A stretch of 64,000 nt of DNA from Aldehydirespirator sp965221185 (GTDB lineage: Bacteria; Actinomycetota; Acidimicrobiia; Acidimicrobiales; Aldehydirespiratoraceae). Every line of letters starts with the position of its first letter. Within the stretch, counting starts at the first letter, position 1. This document shows, piece after piece, positions 43,659-54,500 of the stretch. The notes under the pieces are model-generated. The model was not told the origin of the DNA and made no database searches. It was given only the letters and a program-made list of their open reading frames with translations. A program made the position numbers and the translations under genes. Location: the NCBI GenBank assembly GCA_965221185.1, contig OZ244866.1:1860001-1924000 (forward strand), given 5' to 3'.

Positions 43659-44384
43659 TCATCGCGGTGCCTGCGGATAGCGGCCGAGCAGCGCTCGGGC
43701 CCGGATGCGGCACATGTCAAGCACCAGCTCCCAGCCGTCGCTCGCGACGCGCACCGACGACACCCGGCTGTTGACCACCTCCACCGGCACCTCGCGCACC
43801 CGCATGCCGAGCCGGTCGGCCAAGAACAGCAACTCGACGTCGAAGGCGAACCTGTCCATGACCGAGGCGTCCAGCAGTTCGCCCGCCGCCTCGCGGGAGA
43901 ATGCCTTCAAGCCGCACTGGGTATCGCGGCCCCGGCCGAGCCGGAGCATCATGCAGACGGCACCCACGGCGCGGCTGCCGGCTCGCCGCAGCCGGGACGG
44001 CTCCGTCACAACCACCGTGTCGGGATGGCGCCGATCCCCGACGGCGGCATCGGCTCCCTGCTCCACCTCCTCGAGCAGCGCGAGGATCTGGTGGGGCGCA
44101 TAGGAGAGGTCGGCGTCAGTGAAGACCACCACCGCTCCGGAGGCGGCCCGCATTCCGGCCCGCACCGCGGCGCCCTTGCCCCGGTTGACCGGGAACTCTA
44201 CGACCACGTCGGCGCCGGCGGCCCGGCCCGCCGCGGCCGTGCCGTCGTCGGAGCCGTCGTCGACCACCACGATCTCGGCGCCGCCCTCGTGGTGCGCAGG
44301 AGCCAGGGCGGTGCGCAACGCGGCCACAGTCGCGCCGATTCGGCCGGCCTCGCAGTAGGCGGGGACAACTACCGAGAGTCTCAC
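43659..44384 (-). CDS. GT2 dolichyl-phosphate-sugar synthase-like glycosyltransferase
   Basis: 241 residues. The GT-A fold is clear: LSVVVPAYCEAGRI, VVVDDGSDDGT, FPVNRGKGAAVRAGMRAASG, and the FTDADLSY metal-binding DxD. Near the C-terminus are DTQCGLKAF and VPVEVVNSRVSSVRVASDGWELVLDM. It likely attaches a sugar to a polyprenyl phosphate, supplying GT39-type enzymes. The GTG start at 44384 overlaps the upstream stop by 4 bp. Confidence 0.92.
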   Translation of the reverse strand: MRLSVVVPAYCEAGRIGATVAALRTALAPAHHEGGAEIVVVDDGSDDGTAAAGRAAGADVVVEFPVNRGKGAAVRAGMRAASGAVVVFTDADLSYAPHQILALLEEVEQGADAAVGDRRHPDTVVVTEPSRLRRAGSRAVGAVCMMLRLGRGRDTQCGLKAFSREAAGELLDASVMDRFAFDVELLFLADRLGMRVREVPVEVVNSRVSSVRVASDGWELVLDMCRIRARALLGRYPQAPR

Positions 44385-47122
44385 GGCTTGTCGGACTCGC
44401 TCCGCGGCACCACGAGCCACCCTACGGCGGCCAGGCCGCCGAGCGTGATCAAGAGCGCGATCCACTCCACCCGGCTGTGCCCGTAGCTCAGGCGCACCTC
44501 GGTGCCGGTGGGCACCACCACCATGAAGTTGGGCGTCACCCGGTAGGGACCCTCCGCACCCGACGCCGACCAGTTGGGGAAGTACGACGTGCGCACCAGC
44601 ACCGGCGACCCGGTGCGGTCGACCGAGAACGAGATCGAATGGTCGCTGCGGACCACATCGCTCACCGCGGCCGGTTCGACGCCGGTGCGGGGCGCCTCGT
44701 CGGGCAGCAACATAGCCAGCCGGCGCATCACCGACTGCCGGTCCGCGACCGGGCCGGTTCCGTCGGCGTCGTCGGCGTCCGATCCAGGTTGCATACTCGA
44801 CAGCGTCATGCGGGGCCAGCCCTCGGGGCCGTCGGCGGCCAGCAACGGCGCGTCGGGACCCTCGGCCAGGAACGCGCCCACCGACGCCTCGAGCCAGGCG
44901 TCGCTGGAGTCGTCGAGGTCGTCCACCACCACCGGCAGCCTGTCCAAGCCGGCCACCGGCGCGCTGCCCGCCACCTCGAACACGACCCACGGGCCCGAGG
45001 CAGCCACCTGCTCCAGGCCTGCCACGTCTCGGGCCTGGTCCACGGCCTCGTCCGAGAACGCCATGTAGTAGCGCACGCCCACCGCACGCATGTGCTCGGT
45101 CCCCCGGGCGACGTCGAGGCCCCCGTAGGGCAGGTCGCGCTGGGCCCGCGACGGGGCGGCCGACAGCTCCGACTGCATCAGGAAATGGTAGGGCGTCGTG
45201 GCGGAGGCCTCGAAGTAGAGGCCCTCCATGGAGCCGATGCACCGGTCGGTCCAGTACGGCAGCAGCATCGGCGACATGGGCGTGCCGTAGGAGCCGAGCC
45301 GCCCGGAGCCGTACTCCCACAGCGACGGGCCGCAGCCCCGGCTCTCGCCGACCCCGCCCATGGTGTCGACCAGGCCCCAGTACTCGGTGCTCCCCCCTCC
45401 GTCGGCCGTCGGCTGCCGGCGCTCATACCCCTCGAAGTTGTACTGCACCCAGTAGGGCCCCAGGTTGGAATCACCCGAGCTGAGGGGCCCCCAGCGGTAG
45501 ACGCCGTCTCCGCCGGTTCGACCTCCGGGCAGCGAGCGCAGCGGCATTCCCACCGTGACCAGCACCGCGACCACAGCCAGCGCCACGCAGCCGCCGGCCG
45601 CGACGGCGCCGGCCGACGCCCGGAGCCGCCGCACTTCAGCCCCCTCCTCGACGCGGGCCGCGTGCCGCCGGTCGAGCCATGAGCGGCCCCACCCGATGGC
45701 CTCGCCGAGGCCGAGCGCGGCCGTCAGGTACACCGTGAGGTAGTAGAATGGCAGGATGCGCACGTTCCACAGGCGCCCCTCGGGCATCACGACGAAGGCC
45801 ACCGAGAAGATCACCCCGGTCAGTGCCAGCGCGGCGTGAAGCCGGGACCACCTGGAAGACAGCGGCCGGGACCGCCTGAAGAACAGCAGCACCACCCCAG
45901 CGGCAGCCATCACGACGAACAGTTGCAGCGGGGGGTCGTTGACCAGGAAGCTGTAGTCGGCGGAGCCGCGAGACCACAGCGACGACAGGTAGCGGCGCTC
46001 CTTGCCCCAGCCCATGTCGTTGAGCAGGCCCCGATTCCACCAGAAGGGCAGCACCCACCATGCGCTGAGCGAGGCGCCCAACGCGCCGGTCACCAGGGTC
46101 CATCTCAGTCGCTGCAGCCAAGCGGCTCGGCGCCACCGACCGGTCAGCACCAGCGCGACGGTGGCTGCCAGCGCGAGGAAGGCCGAGAACAGGTGCAGCA
46201 GCCCGGTGAGGGCCAGCAGAGAGCCGGCCAGAACCCGGTGGCGGTCCGAGTCGATGCCCCGGGCCGCCGCGCCGATGTAGAGCACCGCGACGGCCAGACC
46301 GAGCGAGTAGGCGAACTCGCCGGCCATGGTGGACATGAGGTTGCCGCCGTAGATGTTGAACGACCGGTCGAACAGGAACAGCAGCGTGGCCGCGGCGGCC
46401 AGGGCCTGGCCCTCGGGCCCGACCCCCGCCGATCGGGCCATGGCCGACACAGCCACCGGCAGCGCGACCACACCGGCGATCGCCACGAGCTTGAGGGACA
46501 CGCCATAGGGCATGGGGACCACGAGCAGCGCCAGCATGGCCGCGATCACAGCCGCCGGAGCCCGCCAGCGGGGCCGAGCCCTCAGCCCGTGCCACGCCCA
46601 CCCCGCGGCGACGGCGGGCAGGAGCAGCGCGGCCAGGGCCCGGTTGGCAACGACGTCGTCGACGAACAGCTTGGCTGCCCCGGCCACCCCGGCGATGCCC
46701 AGGGCGACAGCCCAGCGCTGGGCCGCGGGCCATTTCGTCCGCCCGGCAACGGCCAGGGCGACCGCGCATGCAGCCGAGACCACTGCCAGATAGGCGAACA
46801 AGCCGACGCTCAGGCCGAGGCCGGCATCGACGATCACCACCAGCAGCGACGGGATCACCATGTAGAACGCGAAGGCGGGGAAGCCCGCGTACCAGTCGTG
46901 GGTCCATCCCGTGAGCCTGAACTCCGGGATCAGCACATCGCGCAGGTATGCGGGTGCCCAGACGTGAGCCCCCAGGTCGCCGCCGGTGGGTGTGGTGTCG
47001 ACGAACCACAGCCAGGGCCGGAGATTGAGGACAAGGAACGCGACGATCAGCGCGACAACGGCGCCGCTCAGAATGGGCCCGGTCCGCCTTAGAGGCCGAG
47101 CGGATAGGCCGCGATCACTCAT
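44381..47122 (-). CDS. large polytopic membrane protein, glycosyltransferase-like
   Basis: 913 residues from ATG 47122. At least 12 hydrophobic segments occupy residues 20-510 (VVALIVAFLVLNLRPWLWFVDTTPTGGDLGAHVWAPAYLRD first loop with an Asp), followed by a roughly 350-residue extracytoplasmic region and a final membrane helix (IALLITLGGLAAVGWLVVP). The plan matches actinobacterial membrane proteins related to YfhO/GT-C enzymes. Stop-start overlap with the GT2 gene suggests a polyprenyl-sugar synthase and transferase pair. The first residues are encoded by the end of repeat C, so the real start could be slightly further in. Confidence 0.78.
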   Translation of the reverse strand: MSDRGLSARPLRRTGPILSGAVVALIVAFLVLNLRPWLWFVDTTPTGGDLGAHVWAPAYLRDVLIPEFRLTGWTHDWYAGFPAFAFYMVIPSLLVVIVDAGLGLSVGLFAYLAVVSAACAVALAVAGRTKWPAAQRWAVALGIAGVAGAAKLFVDDVVANRALAALLLPAVAAGWAWHGLRARPRWRAPAAVIAAMLALLVVPMPYGVSLKLVAIAGVVALPVAVSAMARSAGVGPEGQALAAAATLLFLFDRSFNIYGGNLMSTMAGEFAYSLGLAVAVLYIGAAARGIDSDRHRVLAGSLLALTGLLHLFSAFLALAATVALVLTGRWRRAAWLQRLRWTLVTGALGASLSAWWVLPFWWNRGLLNDMGWGKERRYLSSLWSRGSADYSFLVNDPPLQLFVVMAAAGVVLLFFRRSRPLSSRWSRLHAALALTGVIFSVAFVVMPEGRLWNVRILPFYYLTVYLTAALGLGEAIGWGRSWLDRRHAARVEEGAEVRRLRASAGAVAAGGCVALAVVAVLVTVGMPLRSLPGGRTGGDGVYRWGPLSSGDSNLGPYWVQYNFEGYERRQPTADGGGSTEYWGLVDTMGGVGESRGCGPSLWEYGSGRLGSYGTPMSPMLLPYWTDRCIGSMEGLYFEASATTPYHFLMQSELSAAPSRAQRDLPYGGLDVARGTEHMRAVGVRYYMAFSDEAVDQARDVAGLEQVAASGPWVVFEVAGSAPVAGLDRLPVVVDDLDDSSDAWLEASVGAFLAEGPDAPLLAADGPEGWPRMTLSSMQPGSDADDADGTGPVADRQSVMRRLAMLLPDEAPRTGVEPAAVSDVVRSDHSISFSVDRTGSPVLVRTSYFPNWSASGAEGPYRVTPNFMVVVPTGTEVRLSYGHSRVEWIALLITLGGLAAVGWLVVPRSESDKP

Positions 47123-47213
47123 GAACCAGCGGGGCGATGAGGGAGGCCGTGGCCCGAGCGGCCCGTGAGCGCAGCGCACAAGAGCGGGAAACACAACGCT
47201 GCGCCGCGAGGCG
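47091..47213 (-). repeat. dispersed intergenic repeat, copy C
   Basis: The core 47140-47190 matches copy B at 49 of 51 positions, with extension to 47213 and the end AGAGGCCGAGCGG at 47091-47103. It overlaps the start of the large membrane protein gene. Confidence 0.88.
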
Positions 47214-47263
47214 GTCGCACCTGTCCGCGCATGCTCTTAGGTGTGTCACGGCGCCCGGCGGCC

Positions 47264-47977
47264 TCATGACAGCAGCACCGCCATGGTCACAGCATTGAAG
47301 CCAGCATGGGACCACAGCGCCGTACCGAGACGGCCTGTGCGCAGCACGAGCAGACCGTGGACGACACCGACCAGCAGGACCGCCGGGAACTGCTGGAGCT
47401 GGAAGTGTGTGATCGCGAAGGCCATCGACGAGATGGCCACCGCCCACGTTGGACCGATCCGGTCGCGCAACGCGCCCTGCACCAGCCCCCTGAAGAACAC
47501 TTCCTCGCTGACGGGCGCCATGACCACCGTCATCGCGACGAGCAAGGCCACATCCAACGGAGCGCCGGCCAGATTCGTCAGCTCGCGTGCGGGCTCCTCG
47601 ACGTCCAGATCACCGAAGATCCGGAATATGGGCCAGTACAGCAGCGGCACTGCGACGAGCTGCATGGCCAGACCGATCCCGATCCCGACAGGTGCGTCTC
47701 TCAGCCGCATCGTCCACCCGAGCTGGCGTCTCCAGTCAAGGCCGTAGCGTCGGGCCATCAGCGGCGTCCCCAGCAGGCCCAACCACAGCGGCACCTGAAG
47801 AAACACCAGCCCGACCACGCCGACGCTCTCCATCAGGTTCTGCTCGGTGTCCAGGGCTTCCGCTCCGCCCAGCACGATCACGGCGGCGATCGTCACCACA
47901 ACACTGGCGACGAATCCTGCGGCCCACCCGACTGCCGCCCATGTCAGCCGTGTCGAAGCCGGCATCAAGGACGGCAT
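47264..47977 (-). CDS. CPBP-family intramembrane metalloprotease
   Basis: 237 residues, about seven membrane helices. Motif 1 is APVSEEVFFRGLVQGAL (Glu-Glu and Arg), motif 2 ITHFQ and motif 3 LWSHAGFN with the catalytic His. Such proteases handle prenylated peptides, bacteriocin immunity or signalling. The ATG at 47977 follows TACGGT (47991-47986) by 8 nt, indicating a leaderless transcript. It is divergent from ftsH with 32 bp between the two start codons. Confidence 0.92.
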   Translation of the reverse strand: MPSLMPASTRLTWAAVGWAAGFVASVVVTIAAVIVLGGAEALDTEQNLMESVGVVGLVFLQVPLWLGLLGTPLMARRYGLDWRRQLGWTMRLRDAPVGIGIGLAMQLVAVPLLYWPIFRIFGDLDVEEPARELTNLAGAPLDVALLVAMTVVMAPVSEEVFFRGLVQGALRDRIGPTWAVAISSMAFAITHFQLQQFPAVLLVGVVHGLLVLRTGRLGTALWSHAGFNAVTMAVLLS

Positions 47978-47985
47978 GGATTGCA

Positions 47986-48003
47986 ACCGTACCGGACTAG
48001 TCT
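47986..48003. promoter_or_regulatory. back-to-back leaderless minus-ten boxes of the CPBP protease gene and ftsH
   Basis: Minus strand TACGGT (47991-47986) serves the CPBP gene at 8 nt; plus strand TAGTCT (47998-48003) serves ftsH at 6 nt. The two boxes are only 6 bp apart, so the polymerases would compete. Confidence 0.5.
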
Positions 48004-48009
48004 GGACTC

Positions 48010-50025
48010 GTGGCAGACACCAAGCCGCCCCCTCCGCCGCCTCCGGCCCCGCGGAACGGCAAGGGGCGCCCTCAGAAGCCGCTGCGGGCTTCGCCCGAGT
48101 CGCAGCGGCGCTCGCGTCTGGTCGTGTGGCTGATGATCGGCGCGGTCCTCGCCGTCTTCATGGCCACCACGATGCTGCCCGGCGAGTCTGGAAACGAGAT
48201 CTCCTATCCCGACTTCCTGGCTCGGGTGGAGGCCGGGGAGATCGTCGAGGGCGAGTACAACAACAACGACGCCGCCATCAAGGCCACCGACGCCAACGGC
48301 GTCGAATACTCCTCGAACGGGCCGCTGCCCCTTCCCGACGCCGACATCGTCCTCATCAACGACAAGGTCAGAGACGCCGAAGGCAACCCGACCTTCCGCT
48401 ACCCGACGCCCAAGACCAACTTCTTCCTGTCGATCCTGCCGCTGCTGCTGCCGATAGGCCTGCTCATCCTGTTCTTCTGGTGGATGCAGCGCCGGGCCCA
48501 GGGCCAGATGGGCAGCATCATGTCGATCGGGCGGAGCCGGGCCAAGACCTACAGCACCGAACGGCCCGGCACCACCTTCGACGACGTGGCCGGCTACGAC
48601 GGGGTCAAGCAGGAGATCACCGAGATAGTCGACTTCTTGAAGACGCCCGAGCGCTTCGCGGAGATCGGCGCGAGGGTCCCGAAGGGTGTGCTGCTGGTGG
48701 GCCCGCCCGGCACGGGCAAGACGCTGATCGCCAAAGCGGTGGCGGGTGAGGCCGGGGTGCCGTTCCTGTCGGTGACGGGCTCGGACTTCATGGAGATGTT
48801 CGTGGGGGTCGGCGCCAGCCGGGTGCGGGACCTGTTCGAGTCGGCCCGCAAGATGGGCAAGGCCATCATCTTCATCGACGAGGTCGACTCCATCGGCCGC
48901 AAGCGGGGCGCGGGGCTCGGAGGCGGCCACGACGAACGCGAGCAGACCCTGAACCAGATGCTCTCGGAGATGGACGGATTCGAGAGTTCCGAGGGCATCG
49001 TGATGATGGCGGCCACCAACCGGCCCGACATCCTCGACCCCGCCCTGCTTCGCCCGGGCCGCTTCGACCGCCAGGTGGTGGTGCCGCTGCCCGAGCTCTC
49101 GGACCGGCTGGCCATCCTCGAGGTGCACGTGAAGGGCAAGCACACGGCCGAGGACCTGGACCTCAACGTGGTGGCCCGGGGCACGCCGGGCATGAGCGGC
49201 GCCGACCTGGCCAACCTCATCAACGAGGCGGCCCTGTACGCGGTGCGCGCCGGCGACGAGGCGATCGCGGGCCGCCATGTGGAACTGGCCCGAGATCGGG
49301 TTCTCATGGGCCAGACGCGGGAGTCGATGGCCCTCTCAGACGACGAGAAGGAGACCATCGCCTACCACGAGGCCGGCCACGCGGTTTGCGCGGCAGTGCT
49401 GCCCACCGCCGATCCGCTCCACAAGGTGACCATCATCCCCAGCGGGATGGCGCTCGGGGTGACCATGCAGTTGCCCGAGGAGGACCGCCACATCTACCGC
49501 AGCGACTACATCCTCGACCGGCTGGTGGTGATGTTCGGCGGCCGCATCGCCGAGGAGCTGGTGTTCGGGATCGTCAGCACCGGCGCCGCCGACGACTTGA
49601 TGCGGGCCACTGCGCTGGCCCGGACGATGGTGCGGGAGTGGGGCATGTCCGACGAGCTCGGTCCAATGGCGTGGGGCTCGCAGAACCAGGTGTTCCTGGG
49701 CGAGGACCTGATGCAGACCCGCGACTACAGCGACGACACGGCCCGGGTGATCGACAAGGAGATCGAGCGCATCCTGCGCGAGCAGCAGGACCGGTGCCGG
49801 GCGACCCTCGCCAAGTACCGCTACGGGCTCGACTTGGTGGCCAGGGCGCTGCTGGAGCATGAGACCATCAGCGGCAACGAGGTGGAACGCCTGATCGCGG
49901 TGCCGGGCCAGGGCTCGCAAACCGGCGGCGCCCCTGGAGACAGGGCGGGCAGCGACAACGGGCAGGGCTCGCGGCCGGGCGATACCGCCGGCTCCCCCGC
50001 CGGTGTGCCCACACCGACGGCCTGA
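48010..50025 (+). CDS. ftsH: ATP-dependent zinc metalloprotease FtsH
   Basis: 671 residues. Two membrane helices (residues about 38-60 and 138-160) flank a periplasmic domain. The AAA domain has Walker A GPPGTGKT, Walker B IIFIDEVDS and an arginine finger in LRPGRFDR. The zinc motif HEAGH is near 458. It degrades misfolded and regulatory membrane proteins. The GTG start and 6-nt distance from TAGTCT suggest a leaderless mRNA. The C-terminal tail is Gly/Ser-rich and disordered. Confidence 0.97.
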   Translation: MADTKPPPPPPPAPRNGKGRPQKPLRASPESQRRSRLVVWLMIGAVLAVFMATTMLPGESGNEISYPDFLARVEAGEIVEGEYNNNDAAIKATDANGVEYSSNGPLPLPDADIVLINDKVRDAEGNPTFRYPTPKTNFFLSILPLLLPIGLLILFFWWMQRRAQGQMGSIMSIGRSRAKTYSTERPGTTFDDVAGYDGVKQEITEIVDFLKTPERFAEIGARVPKGVLLVGPPGTGKTLIAKAVAGEAGVPFLSVTGSDFMEMFVGVGASRVRDLFESARKMGKAIIFIDEVDSIGRKRGAGLGGGHDEREQTLNQMLSEMDGFESSEGIVMMAATNRPDILDPALLRPGRFDRQVVVPLPELSDRLAILEVHVKGKHTAEDLDLNVVARGTPGMSGADLANLINEAALYAVRAGDEAIAGRHVELARDRVLMGQTRESMALSDDEKETIAYHEAGHAVCAAVLPTADPLHKVTIIPSGMALGVTMQLPEEDRHIYRSDYILDRLVVMFGGRIAEELVFGIVSTGAADDLMRATALARTMVREWGMSDELGPMAWGSQNQVFLGEDLMQTRDYSDDTARVIDKEIERILREQQDRCRATLAKYRYGLDLVARALLEHETISGNEVERLIAVPGQGSQTGGAPGDRAGSDNGQGSRPGDTAGSPAGVPTPTA

Positions 50026-50051
50026 GAGGCAGCGCGGGCCGCTCGGCCTCT
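50025..50051. terminator. bidirectional hairpin between ftsH and the DUF5719-like gene
   Basis: AGAGGC-AGCG (50025-50034) pairs with CGCT-CG-GCCTCT (50040-50051) around the loop CGGGC, directly at the ftsH stop and before the convergent gene end at 50056. Its two halves are the same sequences that bound repeat copy E. Confidence 0.65.
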
Positions 50052-50055
50052 GAGA

Positions 50056-51528
50056 TCAGCGAATATCGGTCGCGGGCACGGGGTCGGAGACCGCCGCACC
50101 GAGCGAGGCGGTGCGGGAGGTCAGCCCGACGAGTTCCACGCCGACGACGACCGGCGCCGACGACTCCACCTCCACCACGAAGCGATCTGAGCCCAGCCGT
50201 GCCAGCGGAACGCTGGCCCGGCGGCGGGGCCCGACCTCAAGCCGATGGGCCGTCTCACCGTCCACCCGGAGGCTGATCTCGGCGATCCCCACCGACGAGG
50301 GGTTGACGATCACCAGGACCGAAGCGTCGCCGCCGGGTTGGGTCCCGTCATCGGCGGCGGCCTCTGCGGCCACCAGCCAGCGGCGGGCCGCCGCGTCCGC
50401 CCCGATGGTCGCGGTCGCCCCGGCAACCGTCGGGGCCTCAACACCGTCAGGGCCAACCGCGAACGTGACGCTGGAGATCGACGCCGCCACTGGCGCGCCG
50501 TCCAGGGAGCGCACCACCATGCTGAAGGGCCCGATGCCTTCGAGGCGACCCTGCCCGGAGAGGTCGACGAGGGCAGTCCGTCCCGGCCGCACGGTTATCT
50601 CGATCGGGCGGACATCGGTGCCCGGCGCCTCCGCGAGGATCTCGAGGTCCACTTCGGCGACCCGGTCCGACGATGGGTTGGAGACCGCCACCACATCGCG
50701 CCGCGCCGCGCCCACCCCCGCCACCGGCAGGTGCCACCGGGGGGCCGCGTCGGGCACGGCCGCGGCAACCCGGACGCCGGTCCCGGCAATCGGCCCGTCG
50801 GAGATCTGGATCCATGACGCCGCCACACGGCCGGACACGACGTCGACGAAGGCTGCGACCGTTGCTGCGACAGTGATCTCCTCGGTCACATCGACAGCCA
50901 CGACGCGCCGCGCTGGGATCACTAGACCCTCGATCGAGTCGCGGCCCACGTCGGCCACCAGTTCGATGTCGGCCACTGCTACGTCCGGGAACGGGTTCAG
51001 GAGCATCACGATGAAGCGCTCGCCCTCCACCGCCGAGCGGGTCGCGCCGTTGGGGACCACCCAGCGGTCGGCCGTCCTCGTGAGGCAGGGCGAGCGCCCC
51101 ACTCCGCCCTGCCTCGTGGTGAGGATCTGCTCGACGACCACGTCGGGGCCGTCGACCTCGACCAACGCGCCGACCCACCGGGCGCCGGGAACCTCCTCGG
51201 ACGGCCGCACCAGCACCCGGCCGCGGGGCTCGATCTCTATGTCCACGGTCCGGGCGTCATCGGGATCGGACCCGCCGGGCAGCACGGACACCGCGGCGGT
51301 GCGGCGCTGATCCGACCCGCTTGCCAGCTGGACGGTCAGCTCGGCCGCACCGTCGGGGCCGCTGCCCCCGGGACAGAACCAGGTGCTCACGATCCCGGCC
51401 GGGGCGGCCAGGGCCGAGACATGCCGGACCGGGCGTTCGAACACCGGCCGGTCCGGAAGGTCGACGATGACGCCCGCCGCTAGCAGGCCGGCTATGGCCG
51501 CCATCGACAGCACCCTCACCGAGCGCAT
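50056..51528 (-). CDS. DUF5719-like exported protein
   Basis: 490 residues: an N-terminal signal or anchor helix (VRVLSMAAIAGLLAAGVIVDL), then repeated beta-rich units (AAELTVQLASGS, VVEQILTTRQGG, FIVMLLNPFPDVAVADIEL, RDVVAVSNPSSDRVAEVDLEI) typical of the actinobacterial family that follows large membrane GT2 genes. ATG 51528 overlaps the GT2 stop (TGATG). It is probably an outside partner in envelope glycan assembly; its precise role is unknown. Confidence 0.8.
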   Translation of the reverse strand: MRSVRVLSMAAIAGLLAAGVIVDLPDRPVFERPVRHVSALAAPAGIVSTWFCPGGSGPDGAAELTVQLASGSDQRRTAAVSVLPGGSDPDDARTVDIEIEPRGRVLVRPSEEVPGARWVGALVEVDGPDVVVEQILTTRQGGVGRSPCLTRTADRWVVPNGATRSAVEGERFIVMLLNPFPDVAVADIELVADVGRDSIEGLVIPARRVVAVDVTEEITVAATVAAFVDVVSGRVAASWIQISDGPIAGTGVRVAAAVPDAAPRWHLPVAGVGAARRDVVAVSNPSSDRVAEVDLEILAEAPGTDVRPIEITVRPGRTALVDLSGQGRLEGIGPFSMVVRSLDGAPVAASISSVTFAVGPDGVEAPTVAGATATIGADAAARRWLVAAEAAADDGTQPGGDASVLVIVNPSSVGIAEISLRVDGETAHRLEVGPRRRASVPLARLGSDRFVVEVESSAPVVVGVELVGLTSRTASLGAAVSDPVPATDIR

Positions 51529-54500
51529 CACCGGCGGTCCATCCGGCGGCGCAGCCATGCCAGCAAGAGGACGACGGGCGCGGCCGCGCCCACGAGCTGC
51601 GCGACGTGCCGCCACCAGGGAGACGAGTAGGACAGCTCGGCCGAGCCCCCGCCAGAGGGAAGGTAGGCCCTCGCCCACGACAGGGCCTCGCGCCTGGCGG
51701 CTGTCTCGCCGTTCACTGTCAGCTGCCAGCCTGGACGGGGCGTGTGGGCGACCAGAACCTCGGCCCCGTCAGGGATGTCGGCCGACCAGGGCGGCCCGGC
51801 GCCGGAGAATACCGGCGCGCCGGCGGTGATCGGATGGGCCTCGAGGTCGGTGATTGCGTCGACGCCCCGATCGAATCCCGGCGCGTGCACCCCTCGCATG
51901 GGCACCCAGGACGTGTTCACGAACATGTCCACCGCGCTGTTGGTGCCCTCCACCAACTCGAGGTCGAGCTGGTGGCGGATTGCGGATGTGAGTCCGGCCG
52001 GCACCGGCTGGGCCTGGTCCTCCCCTACGAACGGCGCCGGCGCCAGCCGGTGCAGCAGCACCACGTAACGTACGCCCAGACCGGCCAGCAGCCGCCCGCC
52101 CCGGGTGGTCCGGCCCGCGTCGATCTCATCGATCACCGTCTCGAAGAGCCCGGCCTGGCCCTCATCGATCGGGAGGGCGCGGCCAGCGATCGTGACCGAA
52201 TCGCCGGTGGTGGCCGCCCAGGCCACGCCGGGCGCCAGGCTGTGGCCCTCTACGGCCAGGAACTCCGGCGCGCCGATCCACAGCACGCGGTAGGCGCCGG
52301 CCAGGGTCGGGGGCTCGAAGCGCAAGGCCGCGTGGTGGTCGCCCTCCACCAGGTCCCAGCTCCCGGTCTCGAGCACGCCGACCCTGCCGACAGCCAGCAG
52401 CAGCGACGCCGCCACCGTGATCGGGACCAGGGCCTGGCGCCAGCCGAAGTGGCTGAATCGCAGGTCGTGCTCGATGGAGAGCACCGCCATGCCACAAAGT
52501 GCGGCCACCGACACGGCGGCCGGAGCCAGCAGGAGTTGCAGGTCGGGGAGCCCGAAGGGCAGAGCCCCCCGTTGCGAGGCCAGAGCCAGCGCCCATGCCG
52601 CCAGAGCCACCATCCACAGGCGGACGGCCTGTTCCAGGCGCCATCCCCGACCCAGCAGCAACGGCACGGCCATCGGAACCGCGAACAGCCACACGAGCGA
52701 GCCCGGATCGTCGGGACCGACCGCGAACCGCAGCATCTCGCCGAAGGAGACCTCCCCGGCGGAGCCGTCGCGCCCGCCGGCGACTGCCCCCCAGGACGGA
52801 CCGTAGGCCAGCACGTCGACGACGGCCGGAAGCGCCACGAAGGCGATCGTCGGGACCGCGAGCACGGCCACGGCCAGCAGGCGCGGGATGCTTCCGGGCC
52901 GCGCCGCGAGCAGGCTCCCCAGCACCAGTCCCGCGGCTAGCAGCACGACCAGCACCACCGCGGCCGGCACGACCAGCGAGGCAAGGCCCGCAACGGCGCC
53001 CAGCGACACCGCGACCGATGCCAGCCCGGGTTGGTTGGGACTCGACCGGAACGGGGCGGTCCGCGACGCCCGCAGCAGCTCCCGCAGCACCCACGGCGCG
53101 GCCGCGTAGCCGACCAGGCCGGGGATGGATCCGCCCGCTACCGATGCGGACGCCAGAGGCACGAGAAAGTAGGCGACGAGGGTGCCCGCCTGGGCCCGGC
53201 GGGAGCCGGTTGCGGCCAGCAGCCGGTAGGCCCCCAGCAATCCCACCAGCATCGGAGTGACCACCGACAGGGTGCGAACCAGGCCCATGCTGTCGGACAG
53301 CAGCCAGCCGGCGGCGCCGATGTAGACGAGGACGCCCAGGTTGGCGGACGGCGCTCCCGCGTTCCGCTCGCTCCATCCGCCCCACCATGTCCTGATCAGG
53401 TCAGAGCCTGTCTCGCCGAGCGCGACGAAGTCCCCGACCGCGGGCACGCCGTCGGCCACGAGGCGGCGCGACCCGAACAGCACGACCGCGACCACCAGCA
53501 TCCACGCAATCCAGGTCAGACGGATCGTGCCGGTTCGCAGGCCTCCGAGAACGCCGCGGCCCGCCGCGCCCAGCAGGCCCGGTGCCTCGCCGCCGAACTG
53601 CCGCCTCAAGAAGGACACCAGCCGCACGCTGCCGAGGTACTGCAGGGCGGTGACGTCGGCCTGGCGAACTCTGCGGACCTCGGCATTGGCCCGGCGGCGC
53701 TCGAGCACTATGTCGAGACGGGAGATGTTCCACACCCATGCCGACACCACGTCGCGGGCCCGGCCGAAGTGGGCGGTGAACACCCCCAGAAAGACCTCCG
53801 AGACGGCCATCAGCACCGCCAGCGGCACGAACACGACGAGCGAGATGCGGCCGTGGTTGACCAGCATGGACCGCAACGCATGACGGGTCTGGGTGAGCCT
53901 CACGTCGTCGACGCCGGTGCGGGACGCGAGCCCACCCCGGTGACGGGCCACCGCGCCGCCGACGAACATCACTCGCGCCCCGGCCATCTGGGCCCGCCAG
54001 CAGAGGTCGACGTCCTCGCCTCGGAAGGTCATGCCTGCGTCGAAGCCCCCCAGCAGCGTGAACAGGTCGCTGCGGATGAGCAGCACCGCCGACGGCAGGG
54101 CGAAGGCGTCGCGCACGCCGTCGTGCTGCTCCTGGTCGAGCTCGTGGGCATCGGCGCGGTCGGCGGAGACGCCGAAGCGGTCGACGTCGTAGCCCGCATG
54201 CCGGATGATCTCGGGGCGGTCCCATTCGACGATCTTGGGGCCTACAACTCCTGCGTTGCTCCGCAGTGCCTCGGCCACGAGGGTGCTTACCGCGTCGCTG
54301 GCCAGGGCCACATCGTCGTGGCACACGAGCAGGAAGTCGGCACCAAGATTGGCCGAGAGCACGGCGTTGGCCGCCTCCGAGAATCCGGAAGCACCGGCTG
54401 CGTCTATCACGGTGGCGTCCGCCAGGACTTCCGCGACCCTTGGACCGATCCCCGATCCGGCCGCGTCCACGACGGTCACGCTCAGTGGCCCGTAGTCCTG

